In this document: one piece after another, positions 44,066-53,585 of the stretch
Position numbering within the stretch: position 1 is the stretch's first letter
How the letters are laid out: every line of letters starts with the position of its first letter
Assembly (NCBI GenBank): GCA_963747555.1
Contig: CAVVFZ010000034.1
Location: forward strand, 1-64,000
Direction of reading: 5' to 3'
Source: DUZB01 sp963747555
Lineage (GTDB): Bacteria; Desulfobacterota; DSM-4660; Desulfatiglandales; Desulfatiglandaceae
Length of the DNA stretch: 64,000 nucleotides
The notes under the pieces: generated by a model
What the model saw: the letters and a program-made list of their open reading frames with translations, nothing else
Databases searched by the model: none
Told to the model about the DNA's origin: nothing
Position numbers and translations under genes: made by a program

Positions 44066-45090
44066 TTGGTCAAAGCAAAGCCAAGAAATTCCTCCGACAG
44101 GTCATGTCCCGTGAAAAGATGCCTCATGCGTATCTTTTTACCGGAATCGCGGGGATTGGAAAAACCATGACGGCCATGGCCCTTTGCATGGCCCTGAACT
44201 GCCGGAATTCCAGCGGTGTTGAAGGATGTGGACGATGTCCCGCTTGTAAGCAGATACTCAGCGGGAATTCCCCTGATTTTTACAGCCTTGCCCCCGATGG
44301 GCAGAACGTAAAAATCGAACAAATCCGGGAGTTGAACAGACAACTCGCCTTTGCTCCGATTGATCGTTTCCGGGTAAGCGTCATCCGCAATGCCGAAACC
44401 ATGACAGGCGAAGCGGCGAACGCCTTCCTGAAAACCCTGGAAGAACCGCCATCCGGGAACATCCTGATTTTGAACACCACGGAACCGATCGATCTGCTTC
44501 CAACCATTGTTTCACGTTGCCAGAGATTATCGTTCCAACCCATTCCGGTGGAGGACGTGTGCAGGTGGCTGGTGGAAACAAAAGGGCTCCAGGAACCCGA
44601 GGCCCGGATTATGGCCCGGATATCTCAGGGAAGTCCGGGCCTGGCGCTGGAAATGCTGAAAACGGATTTTCAGGAAAGAAGAAGGGAATGGATTTCACGC
44701 CTATTATCCCTGCATGATATGACCAGGGCAGACGCCGTCTCGCTGGCCTTTGACATGGCAAGCGGGGCAAAGGGTCGAAAAGATAGTTCCGGCGACAGGG
44801 AAAACAGCCTCTTGATCCTGATGGAGACCTGGAGGGCATGCTATCGCGATGTTCTGGTCCTTTCCACCGGCAGCCCCGTGAGAATGCTTATCAATGAAGA
44901 CTTTCAAGAACCGTTGCAAAACATTGCAGGACGTTATAGCTTACAGGGTATCGTGGAGTGCATTCTGATGGTCGATCGAGCCCATGGGGAAATTAAAAGG
45001 ATGAGGAATCCGTCGCTGGTCATGGAAAATCTCGTATTGCGTTTAAAGGGTGCCTTGCAGGGCGTCGGAACAGAAGGGGAAACAGGGTAG
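44047..45090 (+). CDS. holB: DNA polymerase III delta-prime subunit
   Basis: A 347-residue clamp-loader subunit. It has a P-loop-like sequence (FTGIAGIGKTMTAM) and the zinc module Cys-x8-Cys-x2-Cys-x2-Cys (CRNSSGVEGCGRCPAC, about 57-72). The conserved block TMTGEAANAFLKTLEEPP is followed by SRCQRLSF, the arginine-finger motif. The P-loop reads GIAGIGKT, so nucleotide binding may be kept, unlike in the E. coli protein. The start lies within tmk and the next gene begins 4 bases after its stop. Confidence 0.9.
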   Translation: MLFSRIVGQSKAKKFLRQVMSREKMPHAYLFTGIAGIGKTMTAMALCMALNCRNSSGVEGCGRCPACKQILSGNSPDFYSLAPDGQNVKIEQIRELNRQLAFAPIDRFRVSVIRNAETMTGEAANAFLKTLEEPPSGNILILNTTEPIDLLPTIVSRCQRLSFQPIPVEDVCRWLVETKGLQEPEARIMARISQGSPGLALEMLKTDFQERRREWISRLLSLHDMTRADAVSLAFDMASGAKGRKDSSGDRENSLLILMETWRACYRDVLVLSTGSPVRMLINEDFQEPLQNIAGRYSLQGIVECILMVDRAHGEIKRMRNPSLVMENLVLRLKGALQGVGTEGETG

Positions 45091-45094
45091 GCTT

Positions 45095-45952
45095 ATGAGC
45101 AAGATTGTCGGCATCCAGTTCAGAAGTCGTGGAAATGTCTACGATTTCAACAGCGGTCATTTTGTTCTCAAAAAGGGCGACAAGGTCATGGTTGTCACCG
45201 AAGAAGGACCCGCCATCGGTTGTGTCTGTACCGAACCACAAATCAAAACCGAAGACGGACCCGCTCGTGAACTCAAGAAGATATTCCGCCTTGCCACAAA
45301 AGAAGAGATTGAAAGATACGACAAGTGCTGTCAACTGGAAGAAAAGGTCTACAATTACTGTTACCTGAGAATCCGCGAAAAATCGATCCCCATGAGTCTC
45401 GTATCGGTGGAACGACGATTTGACGGCAGCAAAATCGTCATTTTTTTCACAGCTGACGGGCGTGTGGATTTCCGGGAGCTCGTAAAAGATCTGGTGGGAC
45501 AATTCAGGACCAAGATCGAAATGAGACAGATCGGAGTAAGACACCAGGCAAAGATGGTTGGCGGAATCGGCGTATGCGGAAAATCCCTGTGCTGTTCCTC
45601 ACACCTGAAGGCGTTCGCACCGGTAACCATCAAGATGGCGAAAATGCAGAACATTTCTCTGAATCCCAGCAAGATTTCGGGGATGTGCGGCAGACTGATG
45701 TGTTGTCTGACCTATGAATATGACTATTATGATAAAACATCCCGAAAGATGCCAAAAATAGGGCAGAAAGTAAAAACAGAAAAGGGTGAAGGAAAAGTCA
45801 TCCGGCGCAATATCCTCAAGGAAGAGGTCACCGTTCTTCTCGATTCCGGAGAGGAAATAGAAACCCAGACAATCATTCTTGAAACGCAAAGCAGACCCCC
45901 CAGTGAAAAACCCAAAACACCGAAGAGAAAAAAAAGAAGGAGTAACCGGTAG
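45095..45952 (+). CDS. ricT: PSP1 domain protein, RicT (YaaT)-like
   Basis: A protein of about 285 residues. The PSP1 C-terminal domain covers about 60-150 and two Cys-rich clusters (GVCGKSLCCSSHLK and GMCGRLMCCLTYEY) lie near 155-200. In Bacillus the related RicT, with RicA and RicF, binds iron-sulfur clusters and helps RNase Y processing. The C-terminal tail is a Lys/Arg-rich basic stretch that could bind RNA. ATG 45095 is chosen over an in-frame ATG 15 codons earlier that lies inside holB. Its stop overlaps the metG GTG start (TAGTG). Confidence 0.85.
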   Translation: MSKIVGIQFRSRGNVYDFNSGHFVLKKGDKVMVVTEEGPAIGCVCTEPQIKTEDGPARELKKIFRLATKEEIERYDKCCQLEEKVYNYCYLRIREKSIPMSLVSVERRFDGSKIVIFFTADGRVDFRELVKDLVGQFRTKIEMRQIGVRHQAKMVGGIGVCGKSLCCSSHLKAFAPVTIKMAKMQNISLNPSKISGMCGRLMCCLTYEYDYYDKTSRKMPKIGQKVKTEKGEGKVIRRNILKEEVTVLLDSGEEIETQTIILETQSRPPSEKPKTPKRKKRRSNR

Positions 45953-47901
45953 TGCCATCACAAGATCCGTTTTATATCACAACACCGATTTATTATGTAA
46001 ATGCCGAGCCCCACATAGGCCATGCCTACACAACGATTGTAGCGGATGCACTGAATCGTTTTCATAAGCTTTCAGGGAAAGAAACCTTTTTCCTTACAGG
46101 CACGGATGAGCACGGAGATAAGATTGTGGAAGCGGCCAGGCGCCTGGGGCAGTCTCCAAAGGCCTATGTGGACAGAATCAGCAGTATGTTCAAGGAGCTC
46201 TGGCCAAAATTGAATATCTCCTACGACCGATTCATCCGGACAACCGACGAGCTTCACAAGAACATTGTCAGCCAAATCCTTACCCTGGTAAAAGACAGAG
46301 GAGACATCTATTTCAGCGAGTATGAAGGCCTTTACTGTGTGGGTTGTGAGCGTTTTTATACGGAAAAGGAATTGGTGGATGGAAAATGCCCGGATCATGA
46401 CACGGAATTGAAAGTCATTCGGGAAGCCAACTATTTCTTTAAAATGAGCCGATATCAGGACTGGCTTATCGACCACATAAAAGAGCATCCGGATTTCATA
46501 AGACCTGAAAGATACCGCAATGAAGTACTCTCCTTTCTCAGCGAACCCCTGGAAGATCTTTGCATCTCCAGACCTAAATCCAGGCTCACCTGGGGGATTA
46601 CCCTGCCCTTTGATGAAAATTTTGTAACCTATGTCTGGTTTGACGCCTTGATCAATTATGTATCCGCCATCGATTTTCCGGACGGCGATCTGTTCAAGAA
46701 ATTCTGGCCCGCGGCCCAACACATTATTGCCAAGGATATCCTGAAACCCCACGGCATCTATTGGCCGTGTATGCTCAAATCCGCAGGCATTGAACTGTAC
46801 CAAAACCTCAATGTCCACGGATACTGGAACATGAGCCACGGCAAAATGTCCAAATCCATCGGCAACGTGGTCAAACCACTCGATCTTGTGGACGTATACG
46901 GTCTTGATGCCTTTCGATATTTTCTCCTCAGAGACATGGTCTTCGGGCTTGATTCCGAATTCAGCGAACAGGCGCTGGTTGCCCGCTTGAATGCAGATCT
47001 CGCCAATGATCTTGGAAATCTGGTAAGCAGAAGCCTGTCCATGATGCACAAATATTTCAAGGGGGTATTGCCGGAAAGCGGACCGATGATGGAAGAGGAT
47101 GAAGCGCTGAAAAATAGCGCTCTTGAGCTGATTGATGAATACAGTCGCCTGATGGGGGAAATGGGACTTCACAAAGCATTAATGGCTGTGTGGGAAGTCA
47201 TTGGAAAGCTGAACAAATATATTGACGCTATGGCGCCGTGGGTCTTGGCCAAAACGGACAGGACCAGGCTTGAAACAGTCATTTTTCATCTATACGAAAC
47301 CCTGAAAATTGTGGCTTCTCTCCTGTGGCCTTTCATACCGGAGACAGCGGAAAAAATTCAGGACCAGTTGAGCATGAAAAGAAAGGGGGCTGCGCTTTCC
47401 CTCGAAGACCTGAAGGCCTGGGGCAGGGAAAGACCCGAAGGACCGGTTTCCCTGGCCCCTGCTCTTTTTCCTCGCATCGAGAACAAAGAATCGGCAGAAA
47501 AGAAGGGGAAAAATGTCGGGCGAGAAGAAGCTGATCCTGTTAGGAATAGGACGGAGAATGAATCTACAGTGGAGGAAAAGGCCTGTATATCTTACGAAGA
47601 CTTTCAGAAAATGGACCTGAGGATCGGCACCATAAGGAAAGTGGATGAAATTCCCGGTTCCAAGAAACTCTTTCAAATGACCGTTGATGTGGGAGAAGAA
47701 AGAACCGTGGTGGCCGGTCTCAAAGGACACTACGACAGGGAAACATTAACAGGGAAACAAGTTCTCGTGGTGGCGAACCTTGAGCCGGTAAAACTGATGG
47801 GCGTTGAATCCCGCGGTATGGTTTTGGCGGCAGGAGACGACACAGGTCTTCATCTGCTGACACCCGATTCCGAAACTGTTTCGGGGAGCAAAGTAAAATA
47901 G
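45952..47901 (+). CDS. metG: Methionyl-tRNA synthetase
   Basis: A 649-residue class I synthetase with HIGH motif PHIGHAY, KMSKS motif HGKMSKSIGNV and a single zinc knuckle of the form CVGCERF…KCPDHD (about 123-145). The C-terminal ~110 residues are a tRNA-binding domain of the Trbp111/EMAP type (MDLRIGTIRKVDEIPGSKKL). A hydrophilic linker (about 510-540) joins it to the catalytic body. The GTG start has AAGGAG about nine bases upstream and overlaps the ricT stop by one base. A sigma-54 activator gene follows 16 bases later. Confidence 0.95.
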   Translation: MPSQDPFYITTPIYYVNAEPHIGHAYTTIVADALNRFHKLSGKETFFLTGTDEHGDKIVEAARRLGQSPKAYVDRISSMFKELWPKLNISYDRFIRTTDELHKNIVSQILTLVKDRGDIYFSEYEGLYCVGCERFYTEKELVDGKCPDHDTELKVIREANYFFKMSRYQDWLIDHIKEHPDFIRPERYRNEVLSFLSEPLEDLCISRPKSRLTWGITLPFDENFVTYVWFDALINYVSAIDFPDGDLFKKFWPAAQHIIAKDILKPHGIYWPCMLKSAGIELYQNLNVHGYWNMSHGKMSKSIGNVVKPLDLVDVYGLDAFRYFLLRDMVFGLDSEFSEQALVARLNADLANDLGNLVSRSLSMMHKYFKGVLPESGPMMEEDEALKNSALELIDEYSRLMGEMGLHKALMAVWEVIGKLNKYIDAMAPWVLAKTDRTRLETVIFHLYETLKIVASLLWPFIPETAEKIQDQLSMKRKGAALSLEDLKAWGRERPEGPVSLAPALFPRIENKESAEKKGKNVGREEADPVRNRTENESTVEEKACISYEDFQKMDLRIGTIRKVDEIPGSKKLFQMTVDVGEERTVVAGLKGHYDRETLTGKQVLVVANLEPVKLMGVESRGMVLAAGDDTGLHLLTPDSETVSGSKVK

Positions 47902-47917
47902 CTGCGGACGAAAGAAA

Positions 47918-49345
47918 ATGAAAACCATCCTCGTTGTGACTAAGTCTCCGGATATTATTCATGCTATCCGTGCCTCTCTGGAACCGGAATGCAGTGTCGA
48001 CGGCTCGTCCGGGGCAGAAGCTCTGGAAATGCTTGGCAACAAGCAGCATGACTTTCTCTTCATTGATCTGGAAGAATTGCGGGTAGACGGACACCCCGGA
48101 GAATACAAGGAAGCGCTGAGGTCTTTCTGGAAATTAAACCCGGCTGTCGGAATCATTGTACTGTCTACCCAGGAAACCGTCAAGGAAGCGGTACAGGCGG
48201 TCAAAGCCGGCGCCAGCAGCTATCTCACCTATCCCATCGATCCGGAGGAAACCAGATTCGTACTCAACAACGTCCATGCGTCCCTCCTTTTCAGGTCGGA
48301 ACTGGACTATCTGCGGGACCATTTTTGGGATGCCACATCTCTTGAAATCATCCGGACCGACAACCCCCTGATGAAAAAGGTCTACGAAAAAGTAAGGTCC
48401 GTCGCACCGACCAGGAGCACGGTTCTTCTCACCGGAGAGACGGGAACTGGCAAAGGCGTCATCGCCAATCTCATCCATCAGCACAGCAACAGACGCGGCG
48501 CCCAGTTCATCAGCGTACATTGCGGCGCAATCCCGGACACCCTTCTGGAAAGCGAACTTTTCGGCCATGAAAAAGGGGCTTTTACGGGTGCGGTTCGAAG
48601 AAAGCTTGGGAAATTCGAAATTGCAAGCGGGGGAACCATTTTTTTAGATGAGATAGGCACCCTCACCCCCCCTGCCCAGATCAAGCTTCTCCAGGTATTG
48701 CAGGATTCAACGTTTCAACGGGTCGGAGGAGAAGAAACTTCCAGAACCGACGTTCGAATCATTGCAGCAACCAACATGGACTTGAAACAGATGTGCGAAC
48801 TGGGCCAGTTCCGAAAAGACCTGTTTTACAGGTTAAATGTTTTTCCTCTGGAAATCCCGCCCCTTAGGGACCGATTAGAAGATATCCCCCATCTTTTTCA
48901 TGTATTTTTGAAAAAGATGAACAAATACTATTCCAAAGAAATCACCGGCATCCATCCACAGGTGATGAAGGCATTTGAAAATTATTCCTGGCCGGGCAAT
49001 ATCCGTGAAATGGAAAACCTTGTGGAGAGGGCCTATATCCTGGAGACTAACTCCATGCTCACCCAGGACAACTTTCCCAATGAGCTCTTTGAATTTCAAG
49101 CCACTTCCCCGGGCATTTCATTCGGTGCGGAGATGACCCTGGCGGAAGTGCGGCGAAAGAGCATAGCGGATATTGAAAAGCGATATCTCAGAGAACTGTT
49201 GTCGCAGAAGAATGGAAAAATCAGTGATTCCGCGGCGGCCGCCGGAATCACCACCAGACAGCTGCACAAGCTGATGACGAGATACGGATTGCGGAAAAGC
49301 GACTTTAAAAAACCTGCCGCCCCGAAAAACAAGACGGAAAACTAA
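47918..49345 (+). CDS. Sigma-54 activator with a degenerate receiver domain
   Basis: A 475-residue protein with a receiver-like domain (about 1-125), AAA+ domain (about 140-380) and C-terminal Fis-type helix-turn-helix (SDSAAAAGITTRQLHKLMTRYG). The AAA+ part is intact: Walker A TGETGTGKG and sigma-54 loop GAFTGA. The receiver is not: the acidic pair after the first strand is replaced (ILVVTKSPD, with Thr8, Lys9 and Ser10), and the conserved Lys before Pro is Tyr (Tyr105-Pro106). Asp50 (FIDLEE) is kept. Normal phosphorylation therefore looks unlikely. No kinase gene is adjacent; it follows metG. Confidence 0.85.
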   Translation: MKTILVVTKSPDIIHAIRASLEPECSVDGSSGAEALEMLGNKQHDFLFIDLEELRVDGHPGEYKEALRSFWKLNPAVGIIVLSTQETVKEAVQAVKAGASSYLTYPIDPEETRFVLNNVHASLLFRSELDYLRDHFWDATSLEIIRTDNPLMKKVYEKVRSVAPTRSTVLLTGETGTGKGVIANLIHQHSNRRGAQFISVHCGAIPDTLLESELFGHEKGAFTGAVRRKLGKFEIASGGTIFLDEIGTLTPPAQIKLLQVLQDSTFQRVGGEETSRTDVRIIAATNMDLKQMCELGQFRKDLFYRLNVFPLEIPPLRDRLEDIPHLFHVFLKKMNKYYSKEITGIHPQVMKAFENYSWPGNIREMENLVERAYILETNSMLTQDNFPNELFEFQATSPGISFGAEMTLAEVRRKSIADIEKRYLRELLSQKNGKISDSAAAAGITTRQLHKLMTRYGLRKSDFKKPAAPKNKTEN

Positions 49346-49352
49346 AACAGTT

Positions 49353-50294
49353 TCAAGTACGCCTGCCGGCCATCCATTCCAGGCCCAGAACGATCAGGAA
49401 ACCGATTATCATCAGGGTAAGCCCCGCGATCAACTCCCCATTCCAGGCGGGCGGCAAAATATTTGCCTGTAAGATGGGAACGGTTTTTCCATGGCTGTCA
49501 ACCAGACTCTCCAACGTCACCTTCCACGGCCACACCTTTCTTAGTGAACCAATCATGAGCCCAGTGAGCAGGGCCACCATGAGATCGTGGTATTTGCCTA
49601 AAAGCCATGCCAGAAGGCGGGAAAACAGGGCAATTCCCACACACGCCCCTGCCGCTACAACAGCAAGAAGGAGGAAGTTCTTCTCATTGACCGCCTGAAG
49701 CACAGCCTGATATTTTCCCATGAGAACCAGGATAAAGGACCCTGATATACCGGGAAGAATCATGGCGCATATGGCCACCGCTCCTGATACGAAAAAAAAC
49801 CACAGGTCATCCGGCGTGGAAACGGGGACAAGCCCGACGAGGATATAGAGCCCCACAAGCCCGGCCAAGAGGGAGACCCACCGGGAGACTTTCCATTGAT
49901 CGACTCGTTTGCTTACCGTCACAACGGAAGCAAGGATCAACCCCAGAAAAAAGGACCAGATCAGAACCGGTTCATTTTCAAGAAGCCAGGCCAGAAACTT
50001 GGAGAACGTGAAGATAGCGGTAAGGATTCCCAGCCCCAGAGAGAGAAGAAACTGCCAGGAGATCTCTTCAAAAAAGGCTCTTATCCGGAATGTAACAAGC
50101 AACCTGAGGCTTCTGAAATCAAAGGATTTTATGGCATTGAGCAATTCTTCATAAATCCCTAAGATAAAGGCCATGGTCCCGCCCGACACCCCGGGGACCA
50201 CGTCGGCAGCACCCATGCAGAACCCTTTTACCGCCAGGACAATATAGTCTTTGACTGATCTTCCTTCTTTCCGGCTGTTTTTTTCTTTCCCCAT
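49353..50294 (-). CDS. DUF368 membrane protein, putative undecaprenyl phosphate translocase (PopT family)
   Basis: A protein of about 313 residues with around nine membrane helices. The N-terminal family signature FCMGAADVVPGVSGGTMAFILGIY (about 20-44) and a second repeat with MILPGISGSFILVLMG are diagnostic of DUF368. Members were recently identified as transporters that return undecaprenyl phosphate to the cytoplasmic face. ATG 50294 with GGGGGC upstream is chosen; it starts 10 bases after uppP. The neighbour makes the very substrate this protein would carry, so the pair forms a lipid-carrier recycling unit. Confidence 0.85.
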   Translation of the reverse strand: MGKEKNSRKEGRSVKDYIVLAVKGFCMGAADVVPGVSGGTMAFILGIYEELLNAIKSFDFRSLRLLVTFRIRAFFEEISWQFLLSLGLGILTAIFTFSKFLAWLLENEPVLIWSFFLGLILASVVTVSKRVDQWKVSRWVSLLAGLVGLYILVGLVPVSTPDDLWFFFVSGAVAICAMILPGISGSFILVLMGKYQAVLQAVNEKNFLLLAVVAAGACVGIALFSRLLAWLLGKYHDLMVALLTGLMIGSLRKVWPWKVTLESLVDSHGKTVPILQANILPPAWNGELIAGLTLMIIGFLIVLGLEWMAGRRT

Positions 50295-50304
50295 TGAAAG
50301 CCCC

Positions 50305-51108
50305 CTATGAAAAATAGATCGCCAGGCACCCCACGCCCCAGCAATAGGGGGCAAAGTAATAAAAATGGCCCTTCTTTACAATGCCCATCAGAACTTTTAA
50401 CGCCATAAAACCGATGACTCCCGAGGAGACCAGACCCAGAATCAGAGGAACAGCACCCAGCCTGTGAATAGCTTCCGCGTCCACTTGAAGGATCACCGCC
50501 CCCAAAATTGCGGGAATGGCCAACAAAAAAGAAAACCGCCCAGCCAACTCCCTGTCAAGTCCCAGCAGGAGAGCGCATACGATCGTTGAACCGGATCTGG
50601 ATATTCCCGGCATAATAGCCAACCCCTGCGCCGTCCCCACGGCCAGGGCGACCAGGGGGCCCACGCGCATCGCCGTGTTGCGGGACTTGGGAATCAGCCG
50701 GGTGATCCCCACAATCGTCCCTGTTAGCAAAAGCATGATGCCTACGGTGAACATTGATCCAAAGGCCTCCTCTATGGGATCTTTGAAAATAAGCCCAATT
50801 ATGGCCGTTGGCACGGAACCCAGTATCACCATCATGGCAAGTTGGGCATTCGGCTTGGCGCCGTCCTGTTTTCTTGAACCGGGCAATACAAACGACCAAA
50901 GCTCGGTAACCATCTTGACCAGATCGTTTCTGAAATAAAAGCACACGGCAATGAGGGTGCCAAGATGGAGAGACGCATCGAGAAGAATTTCAGGTTCTTT
51001 CAACCCAAGCAGCTTTTCGAATATGACCAGGTGCCCAGAACTACTGACCGGCAGAAATTCGGTAAGCCCCTGCACCATACCAAGAAAAATGGTTTCAAGG
51101 TTGTTCAC
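50305..51108 (-). CDS. uppP: Undecaprenyl-diphosphatase (BacA/UppP)
   Basis: A 267-residue integral membrane phosphatase that converts undecaprenyl diphosphate to the monophosphate, the carrier for peptidoglycan. The two family motifs are present: GLTEFLPVSSSGHL (about 14-27) and PGISRSGST (about 165-173), which contain the catalytic Glu, His, Ser and Arg residues. Around eight membrane helices are predicted. It precedes the DUF368 gene by 10 bases and confers bacitracin tolerance in other species. Confidence 0.95.
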   Translation of the reverse strand: MNNLETIFLGMVQGLTEFLPVSSSGHLVIFEKLLGLKEPEILLDASLHLGTLIAVCFYFRNDLVKMVTELWSFVLPGSRKQDGAKPNAQLAMMVILGSVPTAIIGLIFKDPIEEAFGSMFTVGIMLLLTGTIVGITRLIPKSRNTAMRVGPLVALAVGTAQGLAIMPGISRSGSTIVCALLLGLDRELAGRFSFLLAIPAILGAVILQVDAEAIHRLGAVPLILGLVSSGVIGFMALKVLMGIVKKGHFYYFAPYCWGVGCLAIYFS

Positions 51109-51133
51109 CAGACGTCCCCTCCCCCTTTAAAAA

Positions 51134-52663
51134 TCACATGACGGCACCGAACTGCCATGGAACGAATTCATTATCCCCAAACCCTAAAAGTTCACTCCGG
51201 GTAGGTTTCCCTGATGCGGTATCCAGGATAAGATGGAAAATCTCCTCTCCCATCTCCTGTATCGAAGCCGATCCATCAAGAATCTTCCCGCAATTCACAT
51301 CCATATCCTCTTTCAAGCGCTGATACATTCCGGTATTTGAGGCCAGCTTGAGCGTAGGAACCGGTTTAAATCCGCATACGGTTCCTCTGCCCGTGGTAAA
51401 ACAGACCAGATTAGCCCCGCCGGCAATCATCCCCGTAACCGATACCGCATCGTATCCGGGAGTATCCATGAACACCAGGCCTCCGGCTGAAACCGGTTCC
51501 GCATAGCCGTACACTTCCGTCAGATTGGTGGTTCCCCCCTTGGCCGCCGCTCCCAGAGATTTCTCCAGGATGGTTGTGAGGCCGCCGGCCTTGTTTCCTG
51601 GTGTGGGGTTGTTATTGATCGTCCCACCGAATCTGGCGGTGTGGGTCTCCCACCAGTGAATTCGTTCAATAAGTCTCGCGGCGATTTCCGGCTGTTTCGC
51701 CCTGCGCGTAAGAAGATGTTCCGCCCCGTAAATCTCGGGGGTTTCACTCAAGATGGCGGTTCCTCCCTGTCGCACCAGACAATCCACCGCGGCACCCAGG
51801 GCCGGATTGGCCGTTATGCCGGAGTAGGAGTCCGAGCCCCCGCATTCCAGGCCCACCAGCAAACGCGCTGCTGAAACCGGATGCCGTTCAACGAGATCGG
51901 CCTCCTCAAGCATCTCCCTGATCACGCCTATCCCTCGCGCAACGGTTTTTCTCGATCCTCCTGCATCCTGAATATTAAGGGTTCGCAGCCGGGGACCGAT
52001 TTGAAGGGATCTATTCTCCAGGAGGCAGTCGAGATTATTGACCTCACATCCAAGACCCACCATGAGGACACCTGCGAAGTTCGGATTGTGCGCATATCCA
52101 GCCAGCGTGCGCTGCAGTAGAGAAAAGCTTTCGGAATCACCGGCCATGCCGCATCCGGATCCGTGCCCCAGGGAAACGATGCCGTCAACGCGCGGAAAGC
52201 GGGCCAGCAGTTCCTTCTGCACTCCGTTGGCAATAAGTCTTGCCACAGTGACGGAACAACTGACGGTAGCAAGCACGCCGATGTAGTTTCGGGTGCCCAC
52301 TTTTCCATCCTCCCGCAGAATGCCATGAAAGGTAAGCCTCTCCTCTTCCGGAACATAGTCCGTTGGGGCGGCATCCATTCCCATGGCATAATCGCGGGAG
52401 AAATTTCCCATCCTGCAGTTCTGCGTATGAACGTGCCCTCCGGCAAAGATATCTTTCGAAGCAAGCCCGATAGGCTGACCGTATTTTCTGATCGCCTCCC
52501 CGGAATGGATCGTTCGAAGTGCTATCTTATGACCGGCCGGGATGGAATCCAGGCAGGAAATACCGAAATCTTTCAATGAAGTTCCGGAAACAAGGTCTGA
52601 AATGGCAACGGCCACATTGTCTTCCGGATTGAGGTGAATCACTTGTTTGGCAGTAGCATGCAT
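51134..52663 (-). CDS. UxaA-family hydro-lyase (altronate/galactarate dehydratase-like)
   Basis: A 509-residue enzyme. The N-terminal SAF-type domain (about 5-95; HKIALRTIHSGEAIRKYG) is followed by a UxaA catalytic region with RNYIGVLATVSCS, HGSGCG, GLGCEVNN and LECGGSDSYSGITANPALG. These strings fit the altronate/galactarate dehydratase family, which removes water from sugar acids using Fe or Mn. The actual sugar acid is not evident, and no other hexuronate genes are nearby. It is followed upstream on the same strand by a DUF89 protein 12 bases away, so the two are co-transcribed. Confidence 0.85.
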   Translation of the reverse strand: MHATAKQVIHLNPEDNVAVAISDLVSGTSLKDFGISCLDSIPAGHKIALRTIHSGEAIRKYGQPIGLASKDIFAGGHVHTQNCRMGNFSRDYAMGMDAAPTDYVPEEERLTFHGILREDGKVGTRNYIGVLATVSCSVTVARLIANGVQKELLARFPRVDGIVSLGHGSGCGMAGDSESFSLLQRTLAGYAHNPNFAGVLMVGLGCEVNNLDCLLENRSLQIGPRLRTLNIQDAGGSRKTVARGIGVIREMLEEADLVERHPVSAARLLVGLECGGSDSYSGITANPALGAAVDCLVRQGGTAILSETPEIYGAEHLLTRRAKQPEIAARLIERIHWWETHTARFGGTINNNPTPGNKAGGLTTILEKSLGAAAKGGTTNLTEVYGYAEPVSAGGLVFMDTPGYDAVSVTGMIAGGANLVCFTTGRGTVCGFKPVPTLKLASNTGMYQRLKEDMDVNCGKILDGSASIQEMGEEIFHLILDTASGKPTRSELLGFGDNEFVPWQFGAVM

Positions 52664-52675
52664 AGATAACCTCCT

Positions 52676-53566
52676 TTATCTAACGGGACGTCCATCCCTC
52701 CACATGGCCATGAAACTTCCCGCCGGGGCATGCAGAAAATTTTCCATGGCCTTGCATTTCACCCTGAAAATGGAAAACACCGGGACAGGCAGGGTATGAA
52801 AACAGGTCGTTTCGAAATTGGCCATCCCCTTTGTCAAAAGCAGATCCGCTTCATTCAGCAGTCCAATAAATTTATCAGAGGAATGTTGCCAGTCCACCCC
52901 GGCCCCATCGGCACCCGTGTCGACAACCTCGTCAAACGTCCCTTCCAGGCCCGCCTTCTCAATTTCCATTGCGGTTAAATCGTTCAACGCAGGTCCTCCT
53001 TTTACCACCAGAACAATACGCTTGCTACGAGTTTTCATATATTCGTAAAGGGGAAGATCGAAATATATTTCTCCGGAATTATCTGTGAGGTAAAGAATCA
53101 TTCCGGGTTTCCTGGAAAGAAATTCATCAAGAACGTCCAGATCGTCTCGATTAAAAAAGATCCCTTTCTCAATCTCTTTCGGGATATCGGCAAGCGCTTC
53201 AAGGGGGACCTTGAAGAAATCAAGACTGTTTCCCAGGGCCGCGAAAACAACGGCGGAACGCAGGTCGCGCCCCACATACCGCCGGGCTTCTGAAGAGATC
53301 TTGAACGAATGCTCCATTTCATCCGCCTTGAAACGGGCATAAGGGTCCTTTACCCCTGAGAGTTTTTTGACAAGCCGCAAAAATTGGTTGGCAATCTCAG
53401 GCGAAGTCAATCCGGCCTTCTCACCCTCGTCAATAATATGTAAGGCTCCTTGGAGGGCTTCCTTTTTTACCGAGGGGTTCTGATCCCCACAGGTCATTTG
53501 AATGACCTCTTCCGATAGATTTTTCAGGCAACTCATGCATTCGGGAAAAGTCTGCGTAAGTCTCAA
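52676..53566 (-). CDS. DUF89 family protein (metal-dependent damage-control phosphatase-like)
   Basis: A 296-residue protein with the N-terminal Cys pair ECMSCL (about 9-14) seen in the prokaryotic DUF89 subfamily. The active-site strings are YLTDNSGEIYFDLP (about 158-171), VVKGGPALNDLT and ADLLLTKGMANFET. DUF89/ARMT1-type phosphatases remove phosphate from damaged or over-accumulating sugar phosphates, using a divalent metal. Pairing with a sugar-acid dehydratase makes a clean-up role in the same pathway plausible; this is inferred from adjacency. Confidence 0.8.
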   Translation of the reverse strand: MRLTQTFPECMSCLKNLSEEVIQMTCGDQNPSVKKEALQGALHIIDEGEKAGLTSPEIANQFLRLVKKLSGVKDPYARFKADEMEHSFKISSEARRYVGRDLRSAVVFAALGNSLDFFKVPLEALADIPKEIEKGIFFNRDDLDVLDEFLSRKPGMILYLTDNSGEIYFDLPLYEYMKTRSKRIVLVVKGGPALNDLTAMEIEKAGLEGTFDEVVDTGADGAGVDWQHSSDKFIGLLNEADLLLTKGMANFETTCFHTLPVPVFSIFRVKCKAMENFLHAPAGSFMAMWRDGRPVR

Positions 53567-53585
53567 TTAGAGGTCCTCCAGAACC

